Source: CAZVED01 sp964626205
GTDB taxonomy: Bacteria; Patescibacteriota; Patescibacteriia; SG8-24
DNA length: 42,348 nucleotides
NCBI GenBank assembly: GCA_964626205.1
Contig: CAZVED010000006.1
Location: forward strand, 1 to 42,348
Reading direction: 5' to 3'
Program-made: the position numbers and the translations under genes
Shown here: piece after piece, positions 30,900-38,879 of the stretch
How the letters are laid out: each line of letters starts with the position of its first letter
Position numbering within the stretch: the stretch's first letter is position 1
Notes under the pieces: generated by a model
What the model was told of the DNA's origin: nothing
Seen by the model: the letters and a program-made list of their open reading frames with translations, nothing else
The model's database searches: none

Positions 30900-32591
30900 A
30901 TGTCCCACATTTTCCTCGAAATCACCATCGTTCTCGTCCTCGCGACCGCGCTCGGCATGGTCGCCAAGTTTCTCCGCCAGCCGACCATTCTCGGCTACAT
31001 CGCGGCCGGCCTCATCATGGGACCGCTCGGTATCATGCGCCTCGACAACATCGAGGTCATCGATGCCATGGCGCAGATCGGCATCACCTTGCTGCTCTTC
31101 CTCGTCGGTATGGAGCTGCGGCTTCGCGAACTCCGCTCCGTGGGCAAGCCGGCGCTCCTGACCGGCCTTGGACAAATCGTCTTCACCGCCGCAATCGGGA
31201 TGCTCATCGCGCGCGGCCTTGGCTACGCCATGATGCCCGCGCTCTATGTCGCTGCGGCGCTGACCTTCTCCAGCACCATTATCGTCGTGAAGCTCCTCAC
31301 GGAGAAGAAGTCGCTGGAGACGCTCTATGGGAAAATCGTCGTCGGCTTCCTCCTCATCCAGGACTTCGTCGCGCTCTTCGTGCTCATCGCTCTCTCTTCC
31401 CTCGACGGATCCGGTTCCAGCGTCCCTGCGCTTACTCTGGTCATGACGTTGGTGCGCGGTGTCCTGCTCTTCCTCGCCGCTGTCGTCATCGGCAGATATG
31501 TCCTCCCGCGCGCGTTACGTCTTGTCGCGCATTCGCAGGAACTGCTCTTCCTCGCGAGTCTCTCGTGGGGAATGGGCGTCGCGGCGCTCGTCACCGTCCC
31601 GCAGATTGGTTTCTCCATCGAGATCGGTGGCTTCCTTGCCGGCGTCGCCATGTCCGACGCGATGGAACATTTCCAGATCGGCAGCCGCGTGCGCTCGCTC
31701 CGCGACTTCTTCATCGTGATGTTCTTCGTCGCGCTCGGCTCGCATGTCGCGCTCGGCAGCATTGCGGACATCTGGATACCAACGCTCGTCTTCTCCCTGT
31801 TCGTCATCATCGGGAACCCGCTCATCGTCATGGTCATCATGGGTGCACTCGGCTACCGGTCGCGCACCTCGTTCCTCGCAAGCGTCACTGTCGCGCAGAT
31901 TTCGGAGTTCAGCTTCATCCTGATGGCGCTTGGGCATCGGCTCGGGCACGTAGACGAAGCGGCTGTCTCCATGATTACGGCCGTCGGCATCATCACAATC
32001 ACCGTCTCTTCCTACATGATTATCTACGGCGAGCGTCTCCATGAGACCCTTCGTCCGGTCCTGCGCATCTTCGAGCGTCGCCATGCCGTGAAGGAAGACG
32101 CGGCAGCGGACCACGAAATGCGCGATCACGTCATCTTGGTCGGCGCGAACCGCACCGGACACGCCATCATCCGCTCCCTCGAAAACGGGCACTCGGACTT
32201 CCTCGTCGTGGAATTCAATCCCGATGTCGTGAAGCGCCTGCTCGCCCGCGGTATCCGCGCCATCTACGGCGACATCACGGACACGGACATGACCGAAACG
32301 GCCGACCTTGCCCGTGCCCGCGTCATCATCTCGACGCCAGACGCCTACGAGACATCGCTCGCCTTGCTCCACCATGCACGGAGGCTGAACCCGACCGTGA
32401 AGGTCGTCCTCACTGCGGCAAACGACTACGACGCGCGGAACCTCTACGCGGCCGGTGCGGACTACGTACTCCTTCCGCACTTCGTCGGTGGCCTGCAAAT
32501 CGCCCAGCTGCTCGGAGACGACCGCGATCTCGGCATGCTCCCCGACCTCAAGGCGAAGGATCTCGCCGCACTTGGTTCACAGCCAGCCTAA
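30900..32591 (+). CDS. CPA2 monovalent cation:proton antiporter with RCK (TrkA-N) domain
   Basis: A 563-residue KefB/C-like transporter. Residues 1 to about 385 hold 11-13 membrane segments with family blocks FLRQPTILGYIAAGLIMGP, LLLFLVGMEL and an FLLIQDFVALF stretch (the family QD pair). Residues about 405-550 are a cytosolic Rossmann RCK domain: HVILVGANRTGHAII, then VVEFNPD and YGDITD. This design exchanges K+ or Na+ for H+ under nucleotide or glutathione-type control. The start is set by the -10 box 6 nt upstream. Ion choice is not determined. Confidence 0.94.
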   Translation: MSHIFLEITIVLVLATALGMVAKFLRQPTILGYIAAGLIMGPLGIMRLDNIEVIDAMAQIGITLLLFLVGMELRLRELRSVGKPALLTGLGQIVFTAAIGMLIARGLGYAMMPALYVAAALTFSSTIIVVKLLTEKKSLETLYGKIVVGFLLIQDFVALFVLIALSSLDGSGSSVPALTLVMTLVRGVLLFLAAVVIGRYVLPRALRLVAHSQELLFLASLSWGMGVAALVTVPQIGFSIEIGGFLAGVAMSDAMEHFQIGSRVRSLRDFFIVMFFVALGSHVALGSIADIWIPTLVFSLFVIIGNPLIVMVIMGALGYRSRTSFLASVTVAQISEFSFILMALGHRLGHVDEAAVSMITAVGIITITVSSYMIIYGERLHETLRPVLRIFERRHAVKEDAAADHEMRDHVILVGANRTGHAIIRSLENGHSDFLVVEFNPDVVKRLLARGIRAIYGDITDTDMTETADLARARVIISTPDAYETSLALLHHARRLNPTVKVVLTAANDYDARNLYAAGADYVLLPHFVGGLQIAQLLGDDRDLGMLPDLKAKDLAALGSQPA

Positions 32592-32599
32592 AAGAAAAA

Positions 32600-32624
32600 G
32601 ACGCGCCACACCGGGCGCGTCTTT
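32600..32624. terminator. Bidirectional Rho-independent terminator
   Basis: An 8-bp stem GACGCGCC/GGCGCGTC with A5 on the left and TTT on the right, between converging genes. Confidence 0.88.
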
Positions 32625-32629
32625 ACGTG

Positions 32630-33646
32630 TCATGTCTTCTTCTTCAGCTTTCTGGCGGACGCATCGATGGCAGCCTGTTCGAGCAACGCGCCGCGCATCT
32701 CCGCGGATGTCGCAATCTCCGCATCCATGACCTCGCAAACCTGGTCGAGCGTGAGCCGCGTGCCCGCCTTGCGCGGCGAACCGCCGCGTGTGGATCCGCC
32801 GCCCCACTTGTCCATCGCCGCTTCATTGATGCCTTCCGCCGCATTCAAGGCGACGTAGAAACGCTGTTGCGGAAGCGGCGTCGTGTGCGACAGACGGCAG
32901 ATGGAGAACCGGCTTTTGCCAGGCGTGTCATCCAAGACGGAGACGAACGCTCTGATGCCGTCCGCGGACATGCCGTATCGCGCATGCTGGCCGATTTCCC
33001 GGACCACGGTGTACAGAGGATGTTTTCCGAGCACCTCATACCGGGCGTCCGGCGTGAGGCGCTTGCCTCGTCCGTACAGACTAGCCTTGAGCCGATGGTG
33101 TATGTCGAGAATCTGCTCCTCGCACTGCGCTGCCGTGAGGGACTTATCCTCGCCTCGTTGCCGTGACGCGGTGAATGGTTCGAAAATCCAGCACAGCTCA
33201 GGCAGCGGACCACGCCGGATGTCTGGATCCAGCGGAAAAAGCCCCGCCGAGGAGTCGAGCAAGTCCACGACCTCCAAATACGATCGCATTCTCGGACGAT
33301 GGATCCAAGAAGGATGCATGAGGATCGCAGTCGTCGCTCCGACATCATAGTCACGATCGTTCACGCGCAACGTGGCGCGCGGGCGTCCGTCCACGGAAAA
33401 CCGATCGTAGAGACCGGTCATAAGCTCGTAGTACGCCTGCATGCAGCTGGCGCGCGTCGCGAACTCCTCCACGTCCTCATGATGGTTGATGTTCAGTATG
33501 AGGCCGTCCGAGGTCGAACGCGGGCGTCCAGAACAGGCGCCATCGATGAAGATCGTGTGCGACGGATATCGGCGCGCGGTCTCCCAGTCGACGGTCTTGT
33601 GCGGCTCGCAGACGAGACTGATGTCGGGCTCCAAAGAACGTGGCAT
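32630..33646 (-). CDS. Divergent DHH-phosphoesterase-like protein
   Basis: A 338-residue protein that looks like a distant DHH-family phosphoesterase. The N-terminal part has FIDGACSG (family DADG/DxDS region) and LNINHHED with His55-His56 (the family has NIDHH or DHH), followed by a helix ATRASCMQAYYEL, as in DHH proteins. Near the C-terminus GGGSTRGGSPRKAG (282-295) resembles the DHHA1 GGGHxxAAG motif, with His replaced. The tail is basic (KLKKK). If right, it hydrolyses a nucleotide or short oligonucleotide phosphodiester, but two altered motifs make activity doubtful. The start at 33646 follows GGAGG and a TTGACC-17-TATGGT promoter. A canonical DHH protein is encoded at 40489. Confidence 0.55.
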   Translation of the reverse strand: MPRSLEPDISLVCEPHKTVDWETARRYPSHTIFIDGACSGRPRSTSDGLILNINHHEDVEEFATRASCMQAYYELMTGLYDRFSVDGRPRATLRVNDRDYDVGATTAILMHPSWIHRPRMRSYLEVVDLLDSSAGLFPLDPDIRRGPLPELCWIFEPFTASRQRGEDKSLTAAQCEEQILDIHHRLKASLYGRGKRLTPDARYEVLGKHPLYTVVREIGQHARYGMSADGIRAFVSVLDDTPGKSRFSICRLSHTTPLPQQRFYVALNAAEGINEAAMDKWGGGSTRGGSPRKAGTRLTLDQVCEVMDAEIATSAEMRGALLEQAAIDASARKLKKKT

Positions 33647-33671
33647 GATGCACCTCCATGTGTGCGCCCCC

Positions 33672-33700
33672 ACCATACTCCCGACCCTCCTAGCGGTCAA
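33672..33700 (-). promoter_or_regulatory. Promoter TTGACC-17-TATGGT
   Basis: -35 TTGACC at 33695-33700 and -10 TATGGT at 33672-33677, minus strand, for the DHH-like gene. Confidence 0.75.
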
Positions 33701-33728
33701 TGCTTCGAGTGTCCTATCCGTTCATTTT

Positions 33729-33757
33729 TTGCCTTTGTATCCGCTTATTGCTATACT
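33729..33757 (+). promoter_or_regulatory. Promoter of the Hsp20-VanW unit
   Basis: -35 TTGCCT at 33729-33734, 17-bp spacer, -10 TATACT at 33752-33757, 12 nt before the ATG at 33770. No CIRCE-type inverted repeat was seen. Confidence 0.68.
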
Positions 33758-33769
33758 CCGAAAGAATCT

Positions 33770-34204
33770 ATGGCGCTCCCCATCCTCTTCACGACAGAAG
33801 GGCAATCCGGTGACGATGACCTCGTCCTATTCCCTGAACGTCCCGACCTCGAGAACGTCGGCTTCTTCGGCTCCCGCGAAGAAGGCCAGCTTGCCATTGA
33901 CGTCATCGAGACGGACGCGGAGGTCATCCTCCGATCCGCAATCGCCGCAGTGCGCCCCGAAGACCTTGAGGTATTCGTGAATGGTGATATGGTGACCGTA
34001 CGAGGAACGCGCACGCAAGCCTCAGAAGAACACGGTGGGGCCTATCTCGTTCGCGAATGTCACTGGGGTACGTTCTCGCGCTCGGTCATCCTCCCGTCCG
34101 AAGTCGACGCCGACCGCATTTCCGCGGAACTCAAGAACGGCATGCTCACCGTCCGCATGCCGAAAGTGCGGCGTTCCAAGAGGATTGCCGTGAAGCGCGC
34201 TTAA
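33770..34204 (+). CDS. Small heat-shock protein, Hsp20/alpha-crystallin family
   Basis: A 144-residue holdase chaperone that binds unfolding proteins without ATP. The alpha-crystallin domain spans about 40-135: LAIDVIETDAEVILRSAIAAV, the VNGDMVTVRGTR strand, ECHWGTFSRSVILPSEVDADRI (the family has E...G.F.R...LP..V) and ELKNGMLTVRMPK. A short C-terminal basic tail with RIAV approximates the I-x-I/V docking motif. The upstream frame continues to 33299, but the promoter and domain start fix the ATG at 33770. It is followed 29 nt later by the VanW gene. Confidence 0.93.
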   Translation: MALPILFTTEGQSGDDDLVLFPERPDLENVGFFGSREEGQLAIDVIETDAEVILRSAIAAVRPEDLEVFVNGDMVTVRGTRTQASEEHGGAYLVRECHWGTFSRSVILPSEVDADRISAELKNGMLTVRMPKVRRSKRIAVKRA

Positions 34205-34233
34205 CCGCTCCCACTCCGTAACACTGTACTGTC

Positions 34234-36159
34234 ATGACACAGAAAGGAGAGCATGGAACGGCGAACCTGCTCCGTGCCCGCCATCTTTGGAAGAAAGCGA
34301 CGACGCCAGGGCTCCCGAGGGCGATGGCGATTTTTTTATTCGCCGTACTGCTCTTCGTGCTTGGTGGAACCGCGATCGTCGCGACCGCAACGACCACGAC
34401 CGTCGTTCCGGGCGTACGCGTGATGCACCTCGACCTCGGCGGACTCGCCCCTGAGGATGCCGCGACCCGTATCCGCGATGCCGCTGAACAACTCACCATC
34501 ACCTACGCGGACCGCGAAGAGCGGATGACACTCTCCCCCGTCGGAACGCTCGCGACCTACGACGTCGACGCCATGGTGGCGCGGGCGATGCTTGTCGGAC
34601 AGCACTCCAACCCGCTCATTGCGTTCGGGCAACGCGTCCAAGCGCGCGTCTTTACGACCAACATCAGTCCGGCGTTCCGTCTCAACGAAGACCTGCTCGT
34701 CGCGACAATCGCTGAGCGCTTCGATGTGCTCGTGAAGCCTGCTCGCAATGCAAGCCTCCGCATCAGCGTGGATGACAGCGGAAGCCATATGGTCTCGATT
34801 GATCCGGAATCGGACGGTACCGTGCTCAATCGCACGGAACTTGTCATGGCCGCGGAAACGGCGCTCAATACGCTCCAGCCGACAGAGGCTCCCGTCACGG
34901 TTATGAAAGATGAGCCCAGCCTCCGCACACCAGACGTCGAACCCCTGCGCGAAGATGTCGCCGCTTTGCTCACCAATCTGCCGATTCGCGTCACTGCCGG
35001 TTCCGACAACTGGTCCATCGATACCGACGTCGCTGCAGAATGGATTATCGCCGTTTCATCGGATGGCGGGGCCACGCTCAGCATCGACGCTGAGGCTCTC
35101 CGCGCCTACCTGCAGCCACGCGCGGACCTCATCGCTAAAAAGCCGATCAACGCGGTCTTCGAGGAAAAGGACGGGCGCGTGACGACGTTCATCCCGAGCC
35201 AGGACGGCACCAAGCTCGACATGGATGCCGCTATCGAGCGCATCGCCGAGGCAATCATGGCGGGCAGCGAGGAAGTCGTCGACCTCCCTGTCATCACGGA
35301 CTTGGCGGAGGTGCAAACCGGTAGCACAAACTCGTATGGCATCCGCGAAATCATCGGTGTCGGTGAGTCGAACTTCAGGGGTAGCCCTAGGAATCGCCGT
35401 ATCAACATCGACGTCGGAAGGAAGTCCCTCGACGGCATTCTCGTGCACCCGGGCGAGGAATTCTCGCTCCTCAAGGCGCTCGGCCCCATCGATGGCGCGC
35501 ATGGCTACCTCGAGGAGCTCGTCATCAAGGGACACGAGACCATCCCCGAATTCGGCGGAGGTCTTTGCCAGATCGGCACGACGACATTCCGTGCAGTGCT
35601 TGACTCCGGCCTCCCTGTCACGGCGCGCCGCAACCATTCCTACCGCGTCTCCTACTACGAGCTTGATGGCGTAGGCAACTACATGGGACCCGGTAAAGAC
35701 GCCACCATCTACGATCCGGCGCCGGACTTCAAGTTCAAGAACGACATGCGGACGAGCGTCATGCTCCGGACCTACCTCATCGGCACGGACCGTCTCGTGT
35801 TCGAGTTCTGGGGAACCGACGACGGACGCATTGCCGAACAGACCGATACCGTCATCCTGAGCACGACGCCGCCGCCGCCAAAGAAAGTCATCAAGACGAC
35901 GACGATTCCGCCGGGCACAACGAGGTGCACCGAAAAACCCCATGCCGGCGCAACGACGCAATTCTTCTATACTGTCACTCACCCGTCAGGAGACAAGGTA
36001 GAAGAAAAGTTCATGAGTTACTACAAGCCGTGGGGCGAGGTCTGCCTCCTCGGCGTGACGCAAGAAGAGCTCGATGCGGAGAACGCGCCCACACCTTCCG
36101 ATGAAGAAGCCGCCATCGTCTCCGCAGACACCGCCGGCGCGACCGGCGACGCGCCGTAG
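34234..36159 (+). CDS. VanW-family membrane protein with peptidoglycan-binding-like repeats
   Basis: A 641-residue envelope protein. One membrane segment (about 30-52, AIFLFAVLLFVLGGTAIVA) anchors it with the bulk outside. Two PG_binding_4/YoaR-like domains follow (about 60-180 and 200-345), then the VanW domain (about 385-520) with HPGEEFSLLKALGPI, GGGLCQIGTTTFRAVLDSGLPV and RRNHSYRVSYY. The C-terminus has a PPPPKK linker, a small Cys-containing domain and an acidic Ala/Thr tail. VanW proteins occur with cell-wall functions, but their biochemical role is not settled. Close to the Hsp20 gene and probably cotranscribed. Ends at a long bidirectional terminator. Confidence 0.92.
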   Translation: MTQKGEHGTANLLRARHLWKKATTPGLPRAMAIFLFAVLLFVLGGTAIVATATTTTVVPGVRVMHLDLGGLAPEDAATRIRDAAEQLTITYADREERMTLSPVGTLATYDVDAMVARAMLVGQHSNPLIAFGQRVQARVFTTNISPAFRLNEDLLVATIAERFDVLVKPARNASLRISVDDSGSHMVSIDPESDGTVLNRTELVMAAETALNTLQPTEAPVTVMKDEPSLRTPDVEPLREDVAALLTNLPIRVTAGSDNWSIDTDVAAEWIIAVSSDGGATLSIDAEALRAYLQPRADLIAKKPINAVFEEKDGRVTTFIPSQDGTKLDMDAAIERIAEAIMAGSEEVVDLPVITDLAEVQTGSTNSYGIREIIGVGESNFRGSPRNRRINIDVGRKSLDGILVHPGEEFSLLKALGPIDGAHGYLEELVIKGHETIPEFGGGLCQIGTTTFRAVLDSGLPVTARRNHSYRVSYYELDGVGNYMGPGKDATIYDPAPDFKFKNDMRTSVMLRTYLIGTDRLVFEFWGTDDGRIAEQTDTVILSTTPPPPKKVIKTTTIPPGTTRCTEKPHAGATTQFFYTVTHPSGDKVEEKFMSYYKPWGEVCLLGVTQEELDAENAPTPSDEEAAIVSADTAGATGDAP

Positions 36160-36164
36160 CAAAA

Positions 36165-36200
36165 CAAAAACGGACCCGACGTATGTCGAGTCCGTTTTTG
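36165..36200. terminator. Long bidirectional terminator
   Basis: A 16-nt arm (CAAAAACGGACCCGAC) pairs with its near-complement, one mismatch, loop GTAT, giving T5 on both strands. Confidence 0.92.
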
Positions 36201-36202
36201 TA

Positions 36203-36375
36203 AAATGAAAAACCTCAGGGGATCGCGCTCAAGAAGATTATTTCGAGGAATATCCGAGCCGTAGCCCAGAAATACCTTGAGATAACCCCCATGCTTGTCG
36301 TGAGCGCGATACGCTGAGGTGTTTCGTCGTTTGCGTTGAAAGGCCTTCGTCACCGGTCCCGAGGGATCAGCGCGA
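36203..36375 (-). ncRNA. Candidate structured RNA with long closing stem
   Basis: Minus-strand transcript predicted from a TTGACA-17-TAAGGT promoter (36382-36410), running about 170-210 nt to TTTTTCATTTT and then the shared terminator at 36165-36200. A long-range stem closes the 3' part: ACCTCAG with CTGAGGT (7 bp) and ATCGCGCTCA with TGAGCGCGAT (10 bp), around a loop of roughly 65 nt. The loop contains a 25-codon open frame (ATG near 36292) without a Shine-Dalgarno, starting MGVISRYFW and rather hydrophobic, so a peptide cannot be excluded. It fills the 338-nt space after the VanW gene. No known RNA family recognised. Confidence 0.6.
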
Positions 36376-36381
36376 CTTCGG

Positions 36382-36410
36382 ACCTTACCACAGGATGGAA
36401 AACGTGTCAA
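36382..36410 (-). promoter_or_regulatory. Orphan promoter TTGACA-17-TAAGGT
   Basis: -35 TTGACA at 36405-36410 and -10 TAAGGT at 36382-36387, minus strand; drives the candidate structured RNA. Confidence 0.75.
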
Positions 36411-36448
36411 GTCCCCAGGACCGATCAAGGGGTGCCCATAGGAAAGGG

Positions 36449-36477
36449 TTGACAATGGAGCATAAAAACGGTAGGGT
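36449..36477 (+). promoter_or_regulatory. Promoter TTGACA-17-TAGGGT
   Basis: -35 TTGACA at 36449-36454 and -10 TAGGGT at 36472-36477, upstream of the duplicated-motif protein, with GGAGGTG before the ATG. Confidence 0.75.
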
Positions 36478-36497
36478 CCGGAAACCGGAGGTGCGTA

Positions 36498-37001
36498 ATG
36501 AACAGACAACGGAATTTCAACCTGCGTCACCCGGAACGCGGGACGCATGAGGTCTTTGTCGGAAACCTTTCCTTGTCGATGTATGACCAGCTCCCCTACG
36601 TTTCGAAGCGACGCGGGGTGCGGATCTACACGTGCATGGGTGTCGAGATGGCCGCGCAAGACTGCGCACCCGTCTTCGTTCTCCGCGTGGAGCTCGAACG
36701 GCACCTGCAAGCTCGCGATCTCGTCTGGCAGCTCTACCAGCACGGGCTCTGGCTGCTGCGCTACAACTTCAATCACCGGCATCCGGAACTCCACGAAGGG
36801 GAGATCTTCCTCTGTAATGATTCCGGGGAAGGGTTCCGACGATCCAGCTACGCCACGAAGCGTCTTGGGGAACGCGCTTACGGCCCCGACGGCAGACCAG
36901 CGTCGGGCGTTCAACCCGTCTTTGTCAGCCGAGCGGAGCTCCTGCATCTCCCGGATGGCGAGGCTATCCTCAAGATCCTGCTCCGCGAAGGTATCGCCTG
37001 A
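36498..37001 (+). CDS. Unknown protein with internal duplication
   Basis: A 167-residue soluble protein made of two related halves. Unit 1 (about 6-66) begins FNLRHPERGTHEVFVG and ends PVFVLRVEL; unit 2 (about 90-150) begins FNHRHPELHEGEIFLC and ends PVFVSRAEL. Between the landmarks both carry a Tyr/Ser-Lys-Arg-x-Gly stretch (YVSKRRGVRIY and YATKRLGERAY). This is a clear tandem duplication of a domain of about 60 residues. Family not recognised. The start follows GGAGGTG at 5-nt spacing. Its own terminator follows. Confidence 0.82.
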   Translation: MNRQRNFNLRHPERGTHEVFVGNLSLSMYDQLPYVSKRRGVRIYTCMGVEMAAQDCAPVFVLRVELERHLQARDLVWQLYQHGLWLLRYNFNHRHPELHEGEIFLCNDSGEGFRRSSYATKRLGERAYGPDGRPASGVQPVFVSRAELLHLPDGEAILKILLREGIA

Positions 37002-37003
37002 GT

Positions 37004-37032
37004 CGCGCCCCTCTTAAAGGGGGCGCGTTTTT
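37004..37032 (+). terminator. Rho-independent terminator
   Basis: An 8-bp GC-rich stem (CGCGCCCC/GGGGCGCG) followed by T5. Confidence 0.85.
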
Positions 37033-37057
37033 ATGCCAAGGCATACCCTGTCTATGG

Positions 37058-37086
37058 TTGACATGCCGGCCTTTTTCTGCTATGGT
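37058..37086 (+). promoter_or_regulatory. Strong promoter TTGACA-17-TATGGT
   Basis: -35 TTGACA at 37058-37063 and -10 TATGGT at 37081-37086, upstream of two unknown genes; leader about 55 nt. Confidence 0.82.
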
Positions 37087-37149
37087 GTCAGGTCCACTTT
37101 GTGGACGCATGCATTCCCGTTCATCACAACCCGACCACAGGAGGACGAC

Positions 37150-37623
37150 ATGTCCCTCGTCATGCAGTACGACGACCAGAGCGACCAGCACATCCGTTTC
37201 ACCGGTTTCATGAACTTCATGAGCTCCGGCGAGTTCTTCTCCGCATTCAGCTATGCGTTGCGGCACGGGCTCCCGAAAGAGCTCATGGAACGCGCGCTCA
37301 TCTTCGGCTACGGCAAGGTGAACCGCGGCCGCTCGGAGTTCTTCCGGCAGCGCGTCCTCGCGGCGCTCTTCGCGGACATCGACGCGTCGAGGCGGGCGGA
37401 TCCCCTGGCGCTGTACTCCATCGCCATGGAGCGCGAGCAGTTCTTCCTCGCGGCGCTGTTGCTGCAGGAGGACATCGTCGGCATCGAGCAAGAGGTCATC
37501 GACACCCTCACGAAGTCCGCCGTCCAGGCAGCCTTCCTGCAAGCGTCGGCGACCTTCGATCGTCCGCTCATGGACCGTCTCGTCGAGACGTTCCCCGACC
37601 TGTTCGACAACGACGCTTGCTGA
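37150..37623 (+). CDS. Unknown helical protein
   Basis: A 157-residue, mostly helical, acidic soluble protein. No signal peptide, membrane segment or catalytic motif seen. The N-terminal region has FTGFMNFMSSGEFFSAFSYALRHG; the rest reads as amphipathic helices (ALYSIAMEREQFFLAALLLQEDI). The frame is open upstream to 37033, but the ATG at 37150 follows a near-perfect AGGAGG at 6-nt spacing and is chosen. First of a two-gene unit with the gene at 37643 (19 nt apart). Function unknown. Confidence 0.8.
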   Translation: MSLVMQYDDQSDQHIRFTGFMNFMSSGEFFSAFSYALRHGLPKELMERALIFGYGKVNRGRSEFFRQRVLAALFADIDASRRADPLALYSIAMEREQFFLAALLLQEDIVGIEQEVIDTLTKSAVQAAFLQASATFDRPLMDRLVETFPDLFDNDAC

Positions 37624-37642
37624 AAAAGAAGGGAGGCCTTTC

Positions 37643-38107
37643 ATGGCCCCGAAACATGGCGATTTCTTCCAGACGCTTCGTCTCCCCATCCTGAGTTCTG
37701 ACGAGCTGATCTACATCTCCGGGATTCCCGGAAAGGAGAACACCCTGCAGTTGGTCTTCCCGCGGCATTGGCACCTGTCGTACGGCATCTTCCGCTCGGC
37801 GATGGCCGCCGCACGCCGCGGTGATTCCTACCGCTATGGGCGTACGCACACCGAGCCCGAGCGTACCCGCGACGGCATCATGCTCCACATCACCATCGAG
37901 ACACGCCCACACGAGGGCCGACGCGGCTTCGCTATCACCCTCGAACCGGAGACGGTCGAAGAAGTCTCCGCAGCCTTCCGGCTGGCGGAGGTGATCCAAG
38001 ACCACTACGTCCGGTACGACGACGCCTCGTACGAATACGACGACGAGGATGATGTGCACGACACTGCGAAAAGCGGCGACGGGGCACTGTTCCTCACCAC
38101 CGACTGA
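37643..38107 (+). CDS. Unknown protein with acidic tail
   Basis: A 154-residue soluble protein with alternating strand-like segments (LIYISGIPGKENTLQLVFPRHW, IMLHITIETRPH, RGFAITLEPETVEE) and a very acidic C-terminal segment (YDDASYEYDDEDD). No known motif recognised. The start follows GGGAGG; the gene lies 19 nt after the previous unknown, so the pair is probably cotranscribed. It converges with clpP at a bidirectional terminator. Confidence 0.8.
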   Translation: MAPKHGDFFQTLRLPILSSDELIYISGIPGKENTLQLVFPRHWHLSYGIFRSAMAAARRGDSYRYGRTHTEPERTRDGIMLHITIETRPHEGRRGFAITLEPETVEEVSAAFRLAEVIQDHYVRYDDASYEYDDEDDVHDTAKSGDGALFLTTD

Positions 38108-38113
38108 AACGAC

Positions 38114-38145
38114 GACCCCCTCGCGCATTCGCGAGGGGGTCTTTT
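38114..38145. terminator. Rho-independent terminator between converging genes
   Basis: A perfect 12-bp stem (GACCCCCTCGCG and complement), loop CATT, T4 on the plus strand; the minus side has only a short T run. Confidence 0.88.
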
Positions 38146-38146
38146 C

Positions 38147-38746
38147 TTACTTGATGATCTTGTCGACGAGGCCGTACTTCAGGGCCTCTTCCGCACCCAT
38201 GAAGTTATCACGCTCGGTATCCTCTTCGATCTTCTTGATGGGCTGTCCCGTCGCCTTCGCAAGGATCTTGTTCAGCTCGTCGCGCATTTTGAGGATGCGC
38301 TCGGCGCGGATCTTGATGTCCGTCGCCTGTCCTTCCATGCCACCAAGCGGCTGGTGAATCATCACCTCAGCGTTCGGCAACGCGAACCGTTTCCCTTTCG
38401 CACCTGATGCGAGGAGCACTGCACCCATGCTCGCGGACATGCCGAGGCTGATGGTGGCGACATCAGGCTTGATGTAGTTCATCGTGTCGAGAATGGCGAG
38501 ACCCGCCGTAACGGAACCACCCGGCGAATTGACGTAGAGCTTGATGTCCTTGGTCTTGTCCTGGCTCTCGAGGAACAACAACTGCGCGATGACGATATTT
38601 GCCACGTTGTCGTCGATGCCGGAACCGAGGAAGATGATACGGTCCTTGAGCAAGCGCGAATAAATATCGTATGCGCGCTCGCCGTGTGGCGTCTTCTCGA
38701 TGACGGTCGGAATGAGGAACGAGGTGAGTTCGTAAGGGTTGGACAT
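38147..38746 (-). CDS. clpP: ATP-dependent Clp protease proteolytic subunit
   Basis: A 199-residue serine protease that forms the tetradecameric barrel fed by ClpX/ClpA-type unfoldases. The catalytic triad is visible: Ser106 in GMSASMGA, His131 in MIHQPLGG and Asp in the ERDNFM region near 180. Also YVNSPGGSVTAG (oxyanion loop) and GLVDKII at the end. Length is typical. The start at 38746 has no Shine-Dalgarno; a TATACT -10 (38774-38779) lies 27 nt upstream, giving a short leader. No clpX is adjacent. Confidence 0.97.
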   Translation of the reverse strand: MSNPYELTSFLIPTVIEKTPHGERAYDIYSRLLKDRIIFLGSGIDDNVANIVIAQLLFLESQDKTKDIKLYVNSPGGSVTAGLAILDTMNYIKPDVATISLGMSASMGAVLLASGAKGKRFALPNAEVMIHQPLGGMEGQATDIKIRAERILKMRDELNKILAKATGQPIKKIEEDTERDNFMGAEEALKYGLVDKIIK

Positions 38747-38773
38747 GACGGTTGTGGTTCGTTGTATGCGTCC

Positions 38774-38779
38774 AGTATA
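38774..38779 (-). promoter_or_regulatory. -10 box of clpP
   Basis: TATACT on the minus strand, 27 nt before the ATG; no convincing -35. Confidence 0.55.
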
Positions 38780-38816
38780 CCGCCGTGGCACCGCGCCGTA
38801 CAGCACCCCTGTCGCA

Positions 38817-38846
38817 TTGACAGGACTCCTCTTGCGCGCATAAGGT
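38817..38846 (+). promoter_or_regulatory. Promoter of the lipoprotein gene
   Basis: -35 TTGACA at 38817-38822, 18-bp spacer, -10 TAAGGT at 38841-38846; GGAGG precedes the ATG at 38880. Confidence 0.68.
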
Positions 38847-38879
38847 GAACTCGTCCCACGCCCTTTTCGGAGGTCTGTC

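Noticed and set aside
36203..36375. Possible RNase P RNA, because GAGGAATATCCGAGCC recalls the conserved GAGGAAAGTCCGGGC.
   Set aside because: The match is on the strand opposite the promoter, the partner ACAGAAA-like element is only about 15 nt away instead of over 100, and no other RNase P helices are seen.
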